NCBI RefSeq assembly: GCF_020042665.1 | Contig: NZ_CP083376.1 | Coordinates: forward strand, 1,028,001-1,092,000 | Direction of reading: 5' to 3' | Length of the DNA: 64,000 nucleotides | From: Pseudoxanthomonas sp. X-1 | GTDB taxonomy: Bacteria > Pseudomonadota > Gammaproteobacteria > Xanthomonadales > Xanthomonadaceae | Shown: positions 1 through 9,992 of the stretch, piece by piece | How the letters are laid out: each line of letters starts with the position of its first letter | Position numbering within the stretch: the stretch's first letter is position 1 | The notes under the pieces: model-generated | Told to the model about the DNA's origin: nothing | Databases searched by the model: none | What the model saw: only the letters and a program-made list of their open reading frames with translations | Translations under genes and position numbers: made by a program

Positions 1-1812
<1,812 letters not shown>

Positions 1813-1813
<1 letters not shown>

Positions 1814-2454
1814 TGCGATCGCCGATCGGCGTGCTGGTGGTGGACGATCACCCGCTGCTGCGCGATGGCCTGCGCGCCATGCTCGAGGCGCAGCCGGACA
1901 TGCGGCTGCTGGGCGAGGCCGGCGACGGGCAGCAGGCGCTGGAGCGGTATGCGCAGCTGGCGCCCGACGTGGTGCTGATGGACCTGCAGATGCCCGGCAT
2001 GGACGGCGTGGAAGCCATCCGCCAGCTGCGCCAGCGCGATCCGGGCGCGCGCATCCTGGTGCTGACCACCTACAGCGGCGATGCGCGCGCGGTGCGTGCG
2101 CTGCAGGCCGGCGCGGCCGGCTACCTGCTCAAGGACATGCTGCGCCACGATCTGCTGGACACCATCCGCGCGGTCCACGCCGGCCAGCGTCCGCGCATGC
2201 CGATGCACATCGCCGAGGGCATCGCCTGCCACGTGGCCGACGACGGGCTGTCCCAGCGCGAGACGGTGGTCCTGTCGGCCGCCGCCAGCGGCCTGACCAA
2301 CAAGGCCATCGGCCAGCGTCTGTCGATCTCCGAGCAGACCGTCAAGGCGCACATGAAGAGCCTCATGGCCAAGCTCGGCGCGCGCGATCGCACGCACGCG
2401 GTCACCATCGCCCTGCAGCGCGGGATTATCTCGCTGGAGCGGATCGAGCTGTAG
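1813..2454 (+). CDS. NarL/FixJ family response regulator
   Basis: A 213-aa cytoplasmic DNA-binding regulator, the partner of the kinase just upstream. The receiver domain occupies residues 1-120, with acidic pocket D11-D12, phospho-acceptor D57 (in LMDLQMPGMDG), T85 and K107 (GYLLKD). A LuxR-type helix-turn-helix fills residues ~145-207 (LSQRETVVLSAAASGLTNKAIGQRLSISEQTVKAH). The ATG at 1813 overlaps the kinase stop and follows GGAGGAGG. An open frame reaches back to base 109 in the same register, but only this start gives a canonical receiver domain. Target genes are not evident. Divergent or downstream copper genes are on the other strand and need not be targets. Confidence 0.95.
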
Positions 2455-2547
2455 GCGCGCGGCGAGGATTCGTGTGCGCGTTGTGGCGTGCCCGGCGCGT
2501 CGGTCATGCGTCCCGACGCGCCAGGCGCGCCTTGGACTGCGCTGGCC

Positions 2548-2820
2548 TCAGCGCAGCATCTTCAGGCCGGCGTCGTACTCGGCGGGGCTGAGCTTGCCGT
2601 CGCGGTCCATGTCGATCATGCCGAAGTGCGGCGCCAGCGGATGGTCCTTGGGCAGCTCGGCCTTGTCGATGAAGCCGTCGTGGTTCCTGTCCAGCGCGGC
2701 GAAGTCGCCCTGGGCCGGGGCGGCATGGTCGCCGTGCTGGTGCGCCTGCGGGCCGGCCCAGGCGGCGCCGGCGAGCAGGCCGGCGCAGATCAGGGAGACG
2801 GCGAAGAACGGATGTTTCAT
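2548..2820 (-). CDS. Small exported EF-hand protein of the copper operon
   Basis: A 90-aa protein with a Sec signal peptide (residues 1-22, cleaved near AWA-GP), a short His-rich stretch (HQHGDH), and two EF-hand loops at residues 44-55 (DRNHDGFIDKAE) and 70-81 (DMDRDGKLSPAE). The acidic positions of both loops are intact, so calcium or another divalent ion should bind. It lies 35 bp downstream of copB on the same strand and is probably the last gene of the copLAB operon. Small EF-hand proteins recur in such operons in xanthomonads and related bacteria. A specific function is not established from the sequence. Confidence 0.85.
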   Translation of the reverse strand: MKHPFFAVSLICAGLLAGAAWAGPQAHQHGDHAAPAQGDFAALDRNHDGFIDKAELPKDHPLAPHFGMIDMDRDGKLSPAEYDAGLKMLR

Positions 2821-2855
2821 GGAGAGCCTCTTGGGGTGGGAGAAGAACGGAAACC

Positions 2856-3863
2856 TCAGAACCACACGCGCACGCCGGCCACCAGCGCGGTCTCGCGCGG
2901 GTGGTCGGCCGCATCGGCGCTGCCGCCGAAATGGCGGGTGTGGTTCACGCCGATGTAGGGCGCGAAGCGGCGGGTGACCTCGTAGCGCAGGCGCAGGCCG
3001 GCCTCGACGCTGTTGAGCCCGCTGCCCTGGCCGGTGCGCGGATCGTCCCTGGCCGACAGGTCGGCCTCGATGCGCGGCTGCAGGATCAGGCGGTTGCTGA
3101 GCAGCAGCTCGTACTCGGCCTCCAGGCGCGCGCCGAACTGGCCGCCGCTGCCCAGATACGCGGTGGCGGCGACCTCGAACTTGTAGGGGGCCAGGCCCTG
3201 CACGCCGAGCGCGGCCCAGGTGCGGCCGTCCCGGGGGCGGAAGTCCTGGCGCACGCCGGCGACCACATCCCACCACGGCGTGACGCTGCGGCCGTACAGG
3301 ATCTCCAGGTCCGAGGATTCGGTGCGTCCCTCGCTGCGCTCGCCTTCGCTGCGCAGCCACAGGCGATTGACGTCGCCGCCGATCCAGCTGCTGGCCTCCC
3401 AGGCCTGGCCATGCGCGTCGCTGGCGTTCCAGGCTTCCAGGCGATCGATCTGCACCAGCCAGTTGAGCGTCGAGCCGTGCGCCATCGTGTCGTGCGCAAG
3501 CTTCGGGAACGCGGCCGCGCGATCCTCGTCGGTCAGGACCGGAATGGGCTCGCGCGGTTCCTGCATTGCGACGTGAGCCATCATCGAGTGGTCCATCGAG
3601 GCGTGATCCATCGAGGAGTGATCCATCGCCGCGTGATCCATCGCCGCGTGGTCCATCGCGGCGCCTCCCATGGACGAGGCGTGCTGCTTCGACATGTGTG
3701 GGCATGGCGAGGACGAAGGTGGTCCACTGGCTTGCCGCTGCGCGGCCTGTCTGCAAGTTGCCTGCGGTGTCTCTGCGGTGGTCTGGCCAGCCAGCGCCGG
3801 CGACGAAAGGAGCAGGCCCAGGGCGAGGGCCAGTGCGGTGCGCGGGAAGGTCTGCATGCTCAT
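2856..3863 (-). CDS. copB: Copper resistance outer-membrane protein CopB
   Basis: A 335-aa outer-membrane copper-sequestering protein. It has a signal peptide (residues ~1-24, ALALGLLLSSPALA) and an N-terminal Met/His/Asp repeat with five MDH units (MDHAAMDHAAMDHSSMDHAS...) that should bind copper. A conserved CopB beta-barrel domain follows from about residue 120 to a C-terminal Phe (GVRVWF), typical of outer-membrane proteins. The ATG at 3863 overlaps the copA stop (ATGA) and is preceded by GGAGG. Another ATG lies two codons downstream. CopB normally works with the CopA multicopper oxidase to store or detoxify periplasmic copper. Confidence 0.95.
   Translation of the reverse strand: MSMQTFPRTALALALGLLLSSPALAGQTTAETPQATCRQAAQRQASGPPSSSPCPHMSKQHASSMGGAAMDHAAMDHAAMDHSSMDHASMDHSMMAHVAMQEPREPIPVLTDEDRAAAFPKLAHDTMAHGSTLNWLVQIDRLEAWNASDAHGQAWEASSWIGGDVNRLWLRSEGERSEGRTESSDLEILYGRSVTPWWDVVAGVRQDFRPRDGRTWAALGVQGLAPYKFEVAATAYLGSGGQFGARLEAEYELLLSNRLILQPRIEADLSARDDPRTGQGSGLNSVEAGLRLRYEVTRRFAPYIGVNHTRHFGGSADAADHPRETALVAGVRVWF
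3588..3663 (-). repeat. 15-bp tandem repeat encoding MDH copper-binding units in copB
   Basis: About five near-identical 15-bp units (core GATCCATCGCCGCGT on the plus strand) encode MDHxA/S repeats. Such in-frame tandem units can expand or contract by slippage without a frameshift, so copy number probably varies between strains. Confidence 0.85.
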
Positions 3864-5713
3864 TCCTCCACCCGCACTTCGCGCATCATGCCGCCGTCCA
3901 TGTGGTAGAGCAGGTGGCAGTGGTAGGCCCAGCGGCCCAGCGCGTCGGCGCGCACGCGATAGCTGCGGCGCGTGCCCGGCGGCATGTCCACGGTGTGCTT
4001 GCGCACCTGGAACCGGCCCTGCGCATCCTCCACATCGCTCCACATGCCGTGCAGATGGATGGGGTGCTGCATCATGGTGTCGTTGACCAGCACGATGCGC
4101 ACGCGCTCGCCGTAGTTGAGCCGCAGCGGCTCGGCGCTGGCGAACGGGATGCCGTTGAACGACCAGGCGAACTTCTCCATGTTCCCGGTCAGGTGCAGCT
4201 CGATCTCGCGCCCGGGCTCGCGCCCGTCGGGATCGTCGAACACGCTGCGCAGGTCGGCATAGGTCAGCACCCTGCGGCCGTTGTCGCGCAGGCCGATGCC
4301 GGGGTCGTCCAGCTTGGGCGCGGTGGCCATCGACTGCATGTCCACCAGTGGATTGCGGGTCTCGCTGGCCGGATGCGCGGGCATGCCGCCGGCACCATGG
4401 CCCGTCGTGCCGTGATCCATGCCCGCCATGCCGCCGCCCATGGCCGAGTGATCCATGCCGGCCATGTCGCCGTGCCCCATCGCCGCATGGTCCATGCCCG
4501 GCATGCCGGTCATGTCGTGTCCAGCGGCGCTGTGGTCCATGCCGCCCATCGCGCCCATGTCGTGGCCCATGTCGCCCATGCTCAGCAGCGGACGCGGATC
4601 GAGCGCGGGAATCGGTGCCTCCAGCCCGATGCGGGTGGTCAGCGTGCCGCGCGCGTAGCCGGTGCGGCCCATGTCCTGGGCGAAGACGGTGTAGGCGTCC
4701 TGGCCGCGCGGCTCGACGATCACGTCCACCGTCTCGGCCACCGCCATGCGGAACTCGTCCACGCTGACCGGATGGACGTATTGCCCATCCACCGCGACCA
4801 CGGTCATCTTCAGGCCCGGGATGCGGATGTCGAAATAGGTCATGTTGGCGGCGTTGATGAAGCGCAGCAGCACTTTCTCGCCCGGGCGGAACTCGCCGCT
4901 CCAGTTGGCCGCCGGCGTCGTGCCGTTCATCAGATAGGTGTAGGTGTGGCCGTTGACGTCGGACAGGTCGCTGGGCGTCATCCGCATCCGGCCCCACATG
5001 CCGCGGTCGGCCAGCGTGGCCGAGAGTCCGTCGCGTCGCGCATCGCGCACGAAGTCGCCCACCGTGCGCTGGTAGTAGTTGTCGTAGGACGGCATCTTCT
5101 TGAGCCGCCGGAACAGCGCGGCCGGATCCAGGTCGGTCCAGTCCGACAGCAGCACCACGTGCTCGCGGTCGTAGTGGTACGGCGGCGGCGTGGCCGGCTC
5201 GATGACGATCGGCCCGTACAGTCCGGCCTGTTCCTGGTGCAGTGAATGGCTGTGGTACCAGTAGGTGCCCGACTGGCGCAGCTTGAAGCGGTACAGATAG
5301 GCCTCGCCCGGATAGATGCCGTCGAAGCTCAGGCCCGGCACGCCATCCATGTTGGCCGGCAGCAGCAGGCCATGCCAGTGCACCGAGGCCTGCGTGCCGG
5401 CGGCCAGGCGGTTGCTGACGCGGATGGTGACCGTGTCGCCCTCGCGCCAGCGCAGCAACGGGGCGGGCAGGCGGCCGTTGACGGTGATCGCCGGCCGCTC
5501 GCGGCCGGTGAAGTTGACGCGGCTGGCGCCGATGGCCAGGTCGAATGCGGTGCCGCGCAGTTCGTTGGCGGCCGCAAGGCGGTCCTGGGCGAAGGCGGGC
5601 ACCCGCGCCAGCCCGAGGCCGAGCGTGGCGCCGCCCAGCGCCAGGCCGGTGACGAAGGTACGGCGGGAGGGGTCCGGGACCCGATCGGGCCCGGAGGAAA
5701 AGCGTGATGGCAT
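3860..5713 (-). CDS. copA: Multicopper oxidase CopA (periplasmic copper resistance)
   Basis: A 617-aa Tat-exported multicopper oxidase that oxidises Cu(I) and binds copper in the periplasm. The twin-arginine motif SRRTFV is at residues 16-21, followed by a hydrophobic segment ending in AFAQ. Trinuclear and type-1 copper ligands appear in the usual places: VHWHG and YHSHS in the N-terminal domain, HPIHLHGMW near residue 550, and HCHLLYHM at residues 598-605. Between residues ~385 and 445 is a Met/His-rich insert with repeated GMDHxAMGHG units, typical of copper-tolerance CopA and absent from laccases. It follows copL and overlaps copB by 4 bp, so this is a copL-copA-copB operon. Confidence 0.96.
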   Translation of the reverse strand: MPSRFSSGPDRVPDPSRRTFVTGLALGGATLGLGLARVPAFAQDRLAAANELRGTAFDLAIGASRVNFTGRERPAITVNGRLPAPLLRWREGDTVTIRVSNRLAAGTQASVHWHGLLLPANMDGVPGLSFDGIYPGEAYLYRFKLRQSGTYWYHSHSLHQEQAGLYGPIVIEPATPPPYHYDREHVVLLSDWTDLDPAALFRRLKKMPSYDNYYQRTVGDFVRDARRDGLSATLADRGMWGRMRMTPSDLSDVNGHTYTYLMNGTTPAANWSGEFRPGEKVLLRFINAANMTYFDIRIPGLKMTVVAVDGQYVHPVSVDEFRMAVAETVDVIVEPRGQDAYTVFAQDMGRTGYARGTLTTRIGLEAPIPALDPRPLLSMGDMGHDMGAMGGMDHSAAGHDMTGMPGMDHAAMGHGDMAGMDHSAMGGGMAGMDHGTTGHGAGGMPAHPASETRNPLVDMQSMATAPKLDDPGIGLRDNGRRVLTYADLRSVFDDPDGREPGREIELHLTGNMEKFAWSFNGIPFASAEPLRLNYGERVRIVLVNDTMMQHPIHLHGMWSDVEDAQGRFQVRKHTVDMPPGTRRSYRVRADALGRWAYHCHLLYHMDGGMMREVRVEE

Positions 5714-5827
5714 ATGCGCCTCGATCGAAAGCCGTGCCGATGCGGCACGAAGTGCAGGCGCAGCGCGCCAGGCCGAAGCCGGGCTGCGACTGCGATCCAG
5801 GCCGCGACGGACGCGGCCGAGCGGGCG

Positions 5828-6316
5828 CTAGCGGATCGGGGGGCGGATCAGGGGCGGCACGGCGGGCGCGCCGCGCGTGCTCGCGTCGAAGGCCAGCGTG
5901 CGGCTGGCGGGCGCGTGCGGGTGCACCAGGGTCGGCAGCGCCGGCACGATGACCTGCGAGGCCGCGGCGCAGTGGCATTCGGACGAAGCGCAGCAGTGCT
6001 CGCCATGCTGCTGGTGCGCGCCCTCCATCGCCTGCCCGCAGGCCGGCGCGGCGCGCAGGTGCATCTGGCAATCGGCCTGCGCGTGGCCGGGCCGATGGTG
6101 CATCGACGCGTGCGCATCATGGCCGTGCGATGCCGACGATGCGACCGGCCCGTGCGCATTCGCCGCCGCCTGCGCCCAGGCGCGCGCGGCCGCGTCGCCT
6201 GCGCCATTCAGCAGCAGGATCGTGCACAGCAGCAGGCGCAGGAGAGCGGACGGCAGCGACAAGGCGATTGCGGAGCAAGCGAGGGGATGGCTGCAGGATA
6301 ACCAAGAGAACCGCAT
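5828..6316 (-). CDS. copL: CopL-like metal-binding regulatory protein
   Basis: A 162-aa protein rich in His and Cys (MHHRPGHAQADCQMH, HQQHGEHCCASSECHC). It has an N-terminal hydrophobic segment (ALLRLLLCTILLLNGAGDAAA) that looks like a signal peptide. Position directly upstream of copA and composition match CopL of Xanthomonas copper operons. There CopL is needed for copper-induced expression of copAB; how it acts is not settled. The start is uncertain: ATG at 6316 is used here, but TTG at 6262 (LSLPSALLRLLL, 144 aa) would give a more typical signal peptide. Neither has a clear Shine-Dalgarno sequence. The promoter probably lies in the AT-rich stretch near 6405-6445. Confidence 0.8.
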   Translation of the reverse strand: MRFSWLSCSHPLACSAIALSLPSALLRLLLCTILLLNGAGDAAARAWAQAAANAHGPVASSASHGHDAHASMHHRPGHAQADCQMHLRAAPACGQAMEGAHQQHGEHCCASSECHCAAASQVIVPALPTLVHPHAPASRTLAFDASTRGAPAVPPLIRPPIR

Positions 6317-6450
6317 CGGCAACACGACCGCCGCGGATGCCCCCAGATAGGAAAGAACCCTGGAGCCCACTCCACAAGGCGCTGCACGACGCGTCGTCGT
6401 TCGCAAAATGAACAAATAATGAATGTCGATTGCGCGACGCAACAATCACG

Positions 6451-6482
6451 TTGACTCTGGACTTAGGTCCACCTCTTAGGGT
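6451..6482 (+). promoter_or_regulatory. MerR-type promoter/operator of the cueR-like operon
   Basis: TTGACT (-35) at 6451-6456 and TAGGGT (-10) at 6477-6482 are separated by 20 bp, longer than the 17-bp optimum, as in promoters twisted open by MerR activators. A perfect dyad, TGGACTTAGGTCCA (6458-6471), sits in the spacer. The predicted transcription start falls at about 6489-6490, at the ATG of the regulator, and no Shine-Dalgarno is present, so the mRNA may be leaderless. Confidence 0.75.
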
Positions 6483-6489
6483 CCAACCC

Positions 6490-6999
6490 ATGAACTCCAC
6501 ACCGCCACGTTCCCACTTCACGATCGGCGTGCTGGCCCAGCAGTCCGGCGTGGCGATCGACACGATCCGCTACTACGAGCGCGAGGGGCTGCTCTCGCCC
6601 GCCTATCGCCGCGCCTCGGGCTATCGCGAATACGACACGCAGTCGGTCGAGCGCATGCGCTTCATCCTGCGCGCCAAGGAACTGGGCTTCAGCCTGGAGG
6701 AGATCCGCGAGCTGCTCGCGCTCGAATCCGACCGCGTCAACGGCGTGGAAGGCGTCAAGCAGCGCGCCAGCCGGCGCCTGCAGGAGTTGAACGTGCGCAT
6801 CGCCCAGCTCACCGAGATGCGCGACGCCCTGGCGCGGCTGATCGACGCCTGCCCGGGCTGCGGCGAGCCGGAAGGCTGCCCGATCCTCTCCAGCATCCAC
6901 GGGGCACCGCCCGACGCGAACGACGCGCCGGCCGCGCCTTCGCCCGCGCCGGCCTCGTGCTGCGGCGGGGAACCCACAGACAGGAAACACGATCCATGA
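6490..6999 (+). CDS. MerR family heavy-metal-responsive regulator (CueR-like)
   Basis: A 169-aa activator. The winged HTH is at residues 10-50 (FTIGVLAQQSGVAIDTIRYYE), a dimerisation coiled coil spans ~80-120, and a C-terminal metal loop C121-x2-C124-x5-C130-PIL resembles CueR/PbrR-type sensors. A further CC pair (157-158) lies in an Ala/Pro-rich tail that a canonical CueR lacks. The metal is probably Cu(I), because the next genes encode a Cu+ ATPase and a copper chaperone; Cys content alone would not exclude Pb or Cd. ATG at 6490 was chosen over an upstream GTG (6430) because that one lies 5' of the MerR-type promoter. The stop overlaps the ATPase start (ATGA). Confidence 0.9.
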   Translation: MNSTPPRSHFTIGVLAQQSGVAIDTIRYYEREGLLSPAYRRASGYREYDTQSVERMRFILRAKELGFSLEEIRELLALESDRVNGVEGVKQRASRRLQELNVRIAQLTEMRDALARLIDACPGCGEPEGCPILSSIHGAPPDANDAPAAPSPAPASCCGGEPTDRKHDP

Positions 7000-9428
7000 G
7001 TCAGGCGGCAGCCACCACGTTGAACTTCCCGGTCCGCGGCATGACCTGCGCGGCGTGCGCGACCACGATCGAGAAACTGCTCAACAAGCATCCGGGCGTC
7101 AAGGCGACGGTCAACTTCGCCAGCGAACGCGTGCAGCTGCAGTACGACCGCGCCCAGGTCCAGCCGCAGGCCCTGGTGGAGACGCTGGACAAGGCCGGCT
7201 TCTCTGTGCCGCCGGAAACCGTGGCGCTGGAGATCACCGGCATGAGCTGCGCCGCCTGCGCGGCCGGCATCGAGGGCGTGCTGGCCAAGACGCCCGGCGT
7301 GATCGCCGGCAACGTCAACTTCGCCTCGGCCAAGGCGCGGGTGGACTACACCCCGGGCGTGGTCGACGTGGCGCAGATCGTCGAACGCATCGGCAAGGCC
7401 GGTTTCGGCGCGAGCGAGGTGCGCGAGATCGGCGAGGCCGAGATGGCCGCGCGCGAGGCCGGCGAACGCGCGGCCTGGCGCCGCCAGGTCTGGATGTTCG
7501 TGGCCTCGGTGGTGCTGACCCTGCCGCTGTTCGCGCAGATGTTCACCATGTTCGACTTCGCCAACCTGCGCCACTCGCTGGGCGGCCACCACGCCGAGCT
7601 GCTGCCGCGCTGGCTGCAGCTGGTGCTGGCCACGCCGGTGCAGTTCTGGATCGGCGCGCGTTTCTACAAAGCGGCCTTCAAGTCGCTGCGCAGCGGCACG
7701 GCCAATATGGACGTGCTCGTGGCGCTGGGCACGTCCATGGCCTACCTGTACAGCGTGGTGGTGACGGTGCTGGACCTGCCTGGCCAGCATGTGTACTTCG
7801 AAGCCAGCGCGTCGATCATCACCCTGATCCTGCTCGGACGCCTGCTGGAGGCGCGCGCCAAGCGCAAGACCTCCTCGGCGATCCGCGCGCTGCTCAACCT
7901 CAAGCCCAAGACCGCCAAGGTCGAACGGGACGGCAAGCTGGTCGAGGTCGATGCCGGAAGCCTGGTGGTGGGCGATGTGTTCGTGGTCGCCGCGGGCGAA
8001 AGCGTGCCGGTGGACGGCGAAGTGCTCAGCGGCACCTCGAGCGTGGACGAGGCGATGCTCTCGGGCGAGTCGATGCCGGTGAACAAGGAACCCGGCAGCC
8101 GGCTGTTCGCCGCCACGGTCAACCAGTACGGCATGCTGCGCGCGCGCGCCACCGGCATCGGCGCGGACACCATGCTGGCCCAGATCATCCGCATGGTCGA
8201 CGAGGCGCAGGGCTCGAAGGCGCCGATCCAGCATCTGGTCGACCGGATCGCCGGCATCTTCGTCCCCGTCGTCGTGGCCATCGCCGCGCTGACCCTGGCC
8301 GTCACCTGGCTGGTGACCGGCACCTTCTCCGTCGCGCTGGTGCACGCGGTGGCCGTGCTGGTGATCGCCTGCCCGTGCTCGCTTGGCCTGGCCACGCCGA
8401 CGGCGATCATGGTCGGCACCGGCATGGGCGCGCGCGCCGGCATCCTGATCCGCAACGCCGAGGTGCTCGAACGCGCCCGCGCGCTCAAGACCCTGGTGGT
8501 CGACAAGACCGGCACCCTGACCGAAGGGCGGCCGCAGGTGACCGACCTGCTGCCCGGCGCGCAGACCGAACGCGACGCGCTGCTGCGGCTGGCCGCCAGC
8601 CTGGAGGCAGGCTCGGAGCATCCACTGGCCAAGGCGATCATGAAGGCCGCCGAGGCGGCCGGCGTGCAGGCGGCGGGCGTGACCGACTTCGAGACGATCC
8701 CGGGCAAGGGCGTGCGCGGCGTGATCGACGGGCGCCAGGCGATCCTGGGCTCGCCGGCCTGGCTGGCGGCCGAGCAGGCCCGCACCAGCACCGCGCTGGA
8801 AGCCCGCGCCCAGGCCGTGCAGGCGCAGGGCAAGACCGTGGTCGGTATCGCGGTGGACGGCGTGACCGCCGGCTTCATCGCCATCGCCGACCAGCTGCGC
8901 GACACCTCGCGCGAGGCCGTGCGCCGGCTGCAGGCCATGGGCGTGGACGTGGTGATGATGACCGGCGACAACCGCCACACCGCCGAGGCGATCGCGCGCC
9001 AGGCCGGGATCACGCGCTACTTCGCCGAAGTCCTGCCGCAGCACAAGGCCGACGAGGTCAGGCGCCTGCAGCAGGCGCAGGGCGGGCACGTGGGCATGGT
9101 CGGCGACGGCATCAACGACGCGCCGGCGCTGGCCGCGGCCGACGTGAGCCTGGCCATCGGCGCCGGCTCGGACATCGCCATCGAGGCGGCCGACGTGGTG
9201 CTGGTCAAGGGCGACCTGCGCCACGTGGCCACCGCCATCGACCTGTCCAGCGCCACGCTGCGCAAGATCCGCCAGAACCTGTTCTTCGCCTTCTTCTACA
9301 ACGTGCTCGGCATCCCGCTGGCCGCCTTCGGCCTGCTCAATCCGGTCATCGCCGGCGCGGCGATGGCGATGAGCTCGATCTCGGTGGTGAGCAACTCGCT
9401 GCTGCTCAACCGCTGGCGTCCGAAATGA
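6996..9428 (+). CDS. Cu(I)-translocating P1B-type ATPase
   Basis: An 810-aa inner-membrane pump exporting cytoplasmic Cu(I) (or Ag(I)). Two HMA domains carry GMTCAAC (C18, C21) and GMSCAAC (C85, C88). Paired membrane helices follow. The transport motif CPC is at residues 459-461 (ACPCSLGLATPTA), the phosphorylated Asp is D503 in DKTGTLTEG, SEHPLAKAI holds the P1B His-Pro pair, and GDGINDAPAL is the hinge. The class is P1B-1. It is translationally coupled to the MerR regulator upstream and followed by a chaperone. It is called copA in many genomes; the symbol is left empty to avoid confusion with the multicopper oxidase above. Confidence 0.97.
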   Translation: MSQAAATTLNFPVRGMTCAACATTIEKLLNKHPGVKATVNFASERVQLQYDRAQVQPQALVETLDKAGFSVPPETVALEITGMSCAACAAGIEGVLAKTPGVIAGNVNFASAKARVDYTPGVVDVAQIVERIGKAGFGASEVREIGEAEMAAREAGERAAWRRQVWMFVASVVLTLPLFAQMFTMFDFANLRHSLGGHHAELLPRWLQLVLATPVQFWIGARFYKAAFKSLRSGTANMDVLVALGTSMAYLYSVVVTVLDLPGQHVYFEASASIITLILLGRLLEARAKRKTSSAIRALLNLKPKTAKVERDGKLVEVDAGSLVVGDVFVVAAGESVPVDGEVLSGTSSVDEAMLSGESMPVNKEPGSRLFAATVNQYGMLRARATGIGADTMLAQIIRMVDEAQGSKAPIQHLVDRIAGIFVPVVVAIAALTLAVTWLVTGTFSVALVHAVAVLVIACPCSLGLATPTAIMVGTGMGARAGILIRNAEVLERARALKTLVVDKTGTLTEGRPQVTDLLPGAQTERDALLRLAASLEAGSEHPLAKAIMKAAEAAGVQAAGVTDFETIPGKGVRGVIDGRQAILGSPAWLAAEQARTSTALEARAQAVQAQGKTVVGIAVDGVTAGFIAIADQLRDTSREAVRRLQAMGVDVVMMTGDNRHTAEAIARQAGITRYFAEVLPQHKADEVRRLQQAQGGHVGMVGDGINDAPALAAADVSLAIGAGSDIAIEAADVVLVKGDLRHVATAIDLSSATLRKIRQNLFFAFFYNVLGIPLAAFGLLNPVIAGAAMAMSSISVVSNSLLLNRWRPK

Positions 9429-9489
9429 TCGGCCCGCCCTGGCAGGCCCGCCTCCAAGTCCCACCTCCCACACCCAAGGAAACCTCAAG

Positions 9490-9699
9490 ATGCATATCGA
9501 ACTGACCGTAGACGGCATGAAGTGCGGAGGCTGCTCCGGCCGCCTCAAGCGCGTGCTGGAAGGCACCGATGGCGTGCAGGCCACGCAGATCGTGCTGGAG
9601 ACCAAGCAGGTCGCCGTCGATTTCGACGAGGCCGGCATCGACGTGGAGGCGATCAAGCACGTGATCACCGACGCCGGCTTCACCGTGCTGGCCGCCTGA
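9490..9699 (+). CDS. CopZ-like heavy-metal-associated (HMA) chaperone
   Basis: A 69-aa single HMA (ferredoxin-like fold) domain. The metal motif is MKCGGC (C12, C15), so the usual MxCxxC spacing is kept with Gly-Gly between the cysteines. It should pass Cu(I) to the ATPase encoded 61 bp upstream in the same operon. The ATG follows AAGGAAACCTCAAG. The protein ends soon after the HMA fold (GFTVLAA), so there is no other domain. Confidence 0.92.
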   Translation: MHIELTVDGMKCGGCSGRLKRVLEGTDGVQATQIVLETKQVAVDFDEAGIDVEAIKHVITDAGFTVLAA

Positions 9700-9739
9700 G
9701 GCAGGACCGGCCTGCGCCTGGCGGAATGACGGCGCGCCC

Positions 9740-9764
9740 GCGGCCCGCGTTCGACGCGGGCCGC
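9740..9764 (+). terminator. GC-rich hairpin after copZ (possible terminator)
   Basis: A perfect 10-bp stem (GCGGCCCGCG / CGCGGGCCGC) with the loop TTCGA, 41 bp past the copZ stop. No T-tract follows, so it may act as an mRNA-stabilising 3' end or a weak terminator and is not a classic Rho-independent one. Confidence 0.4.
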
Positions 9765-9992
9765 AGGTGCCCGGCCAGCCGCCAGCACGCGCAGGCCACC
9801 GACGCTGCGGCGGGGGGACGCCGCAGCGGAGGATGAAGGACAAGGACCGGACCGGCGGAGGGGCCGTCCGAGGAGAAGGGGAACGCTTTCGCAGACGCCC
9901 GGTGTGCTGGCCGCCTTCCAGGCGACCAGTGCGCGGTGCGCTGCCACCTGGGGCCATCGCGCTCTGCCCGCTGCCGTTGCCACGGAGCCTCG

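Noticed and set aside
3588..3663. Short tandem repeats as a possible CRISPR array
   Set aside because: The units are contiguous 15-mers without spacers and encode in-frame MDH repeats of CopB.
2856..6071. A single 1071-codon minus-strand frame across copB and copA
   Set aside because: Only its last 335 codons (copB) have sensible protein content. The rest is the shadow of copA in another frame.
9740..9764. Strong Rho-independent terminator after copZ
   Set aside because: The stem is excellent but no T-run follows, so it is kept only as a possible terminator at low confidence.
9700..9992. RiPP precursor peptide gene upstream of the SbmA-like gene
   Set aside because: The only short frames there are Arg/Ala-rich, without a leader-core pattern or ribosome site.
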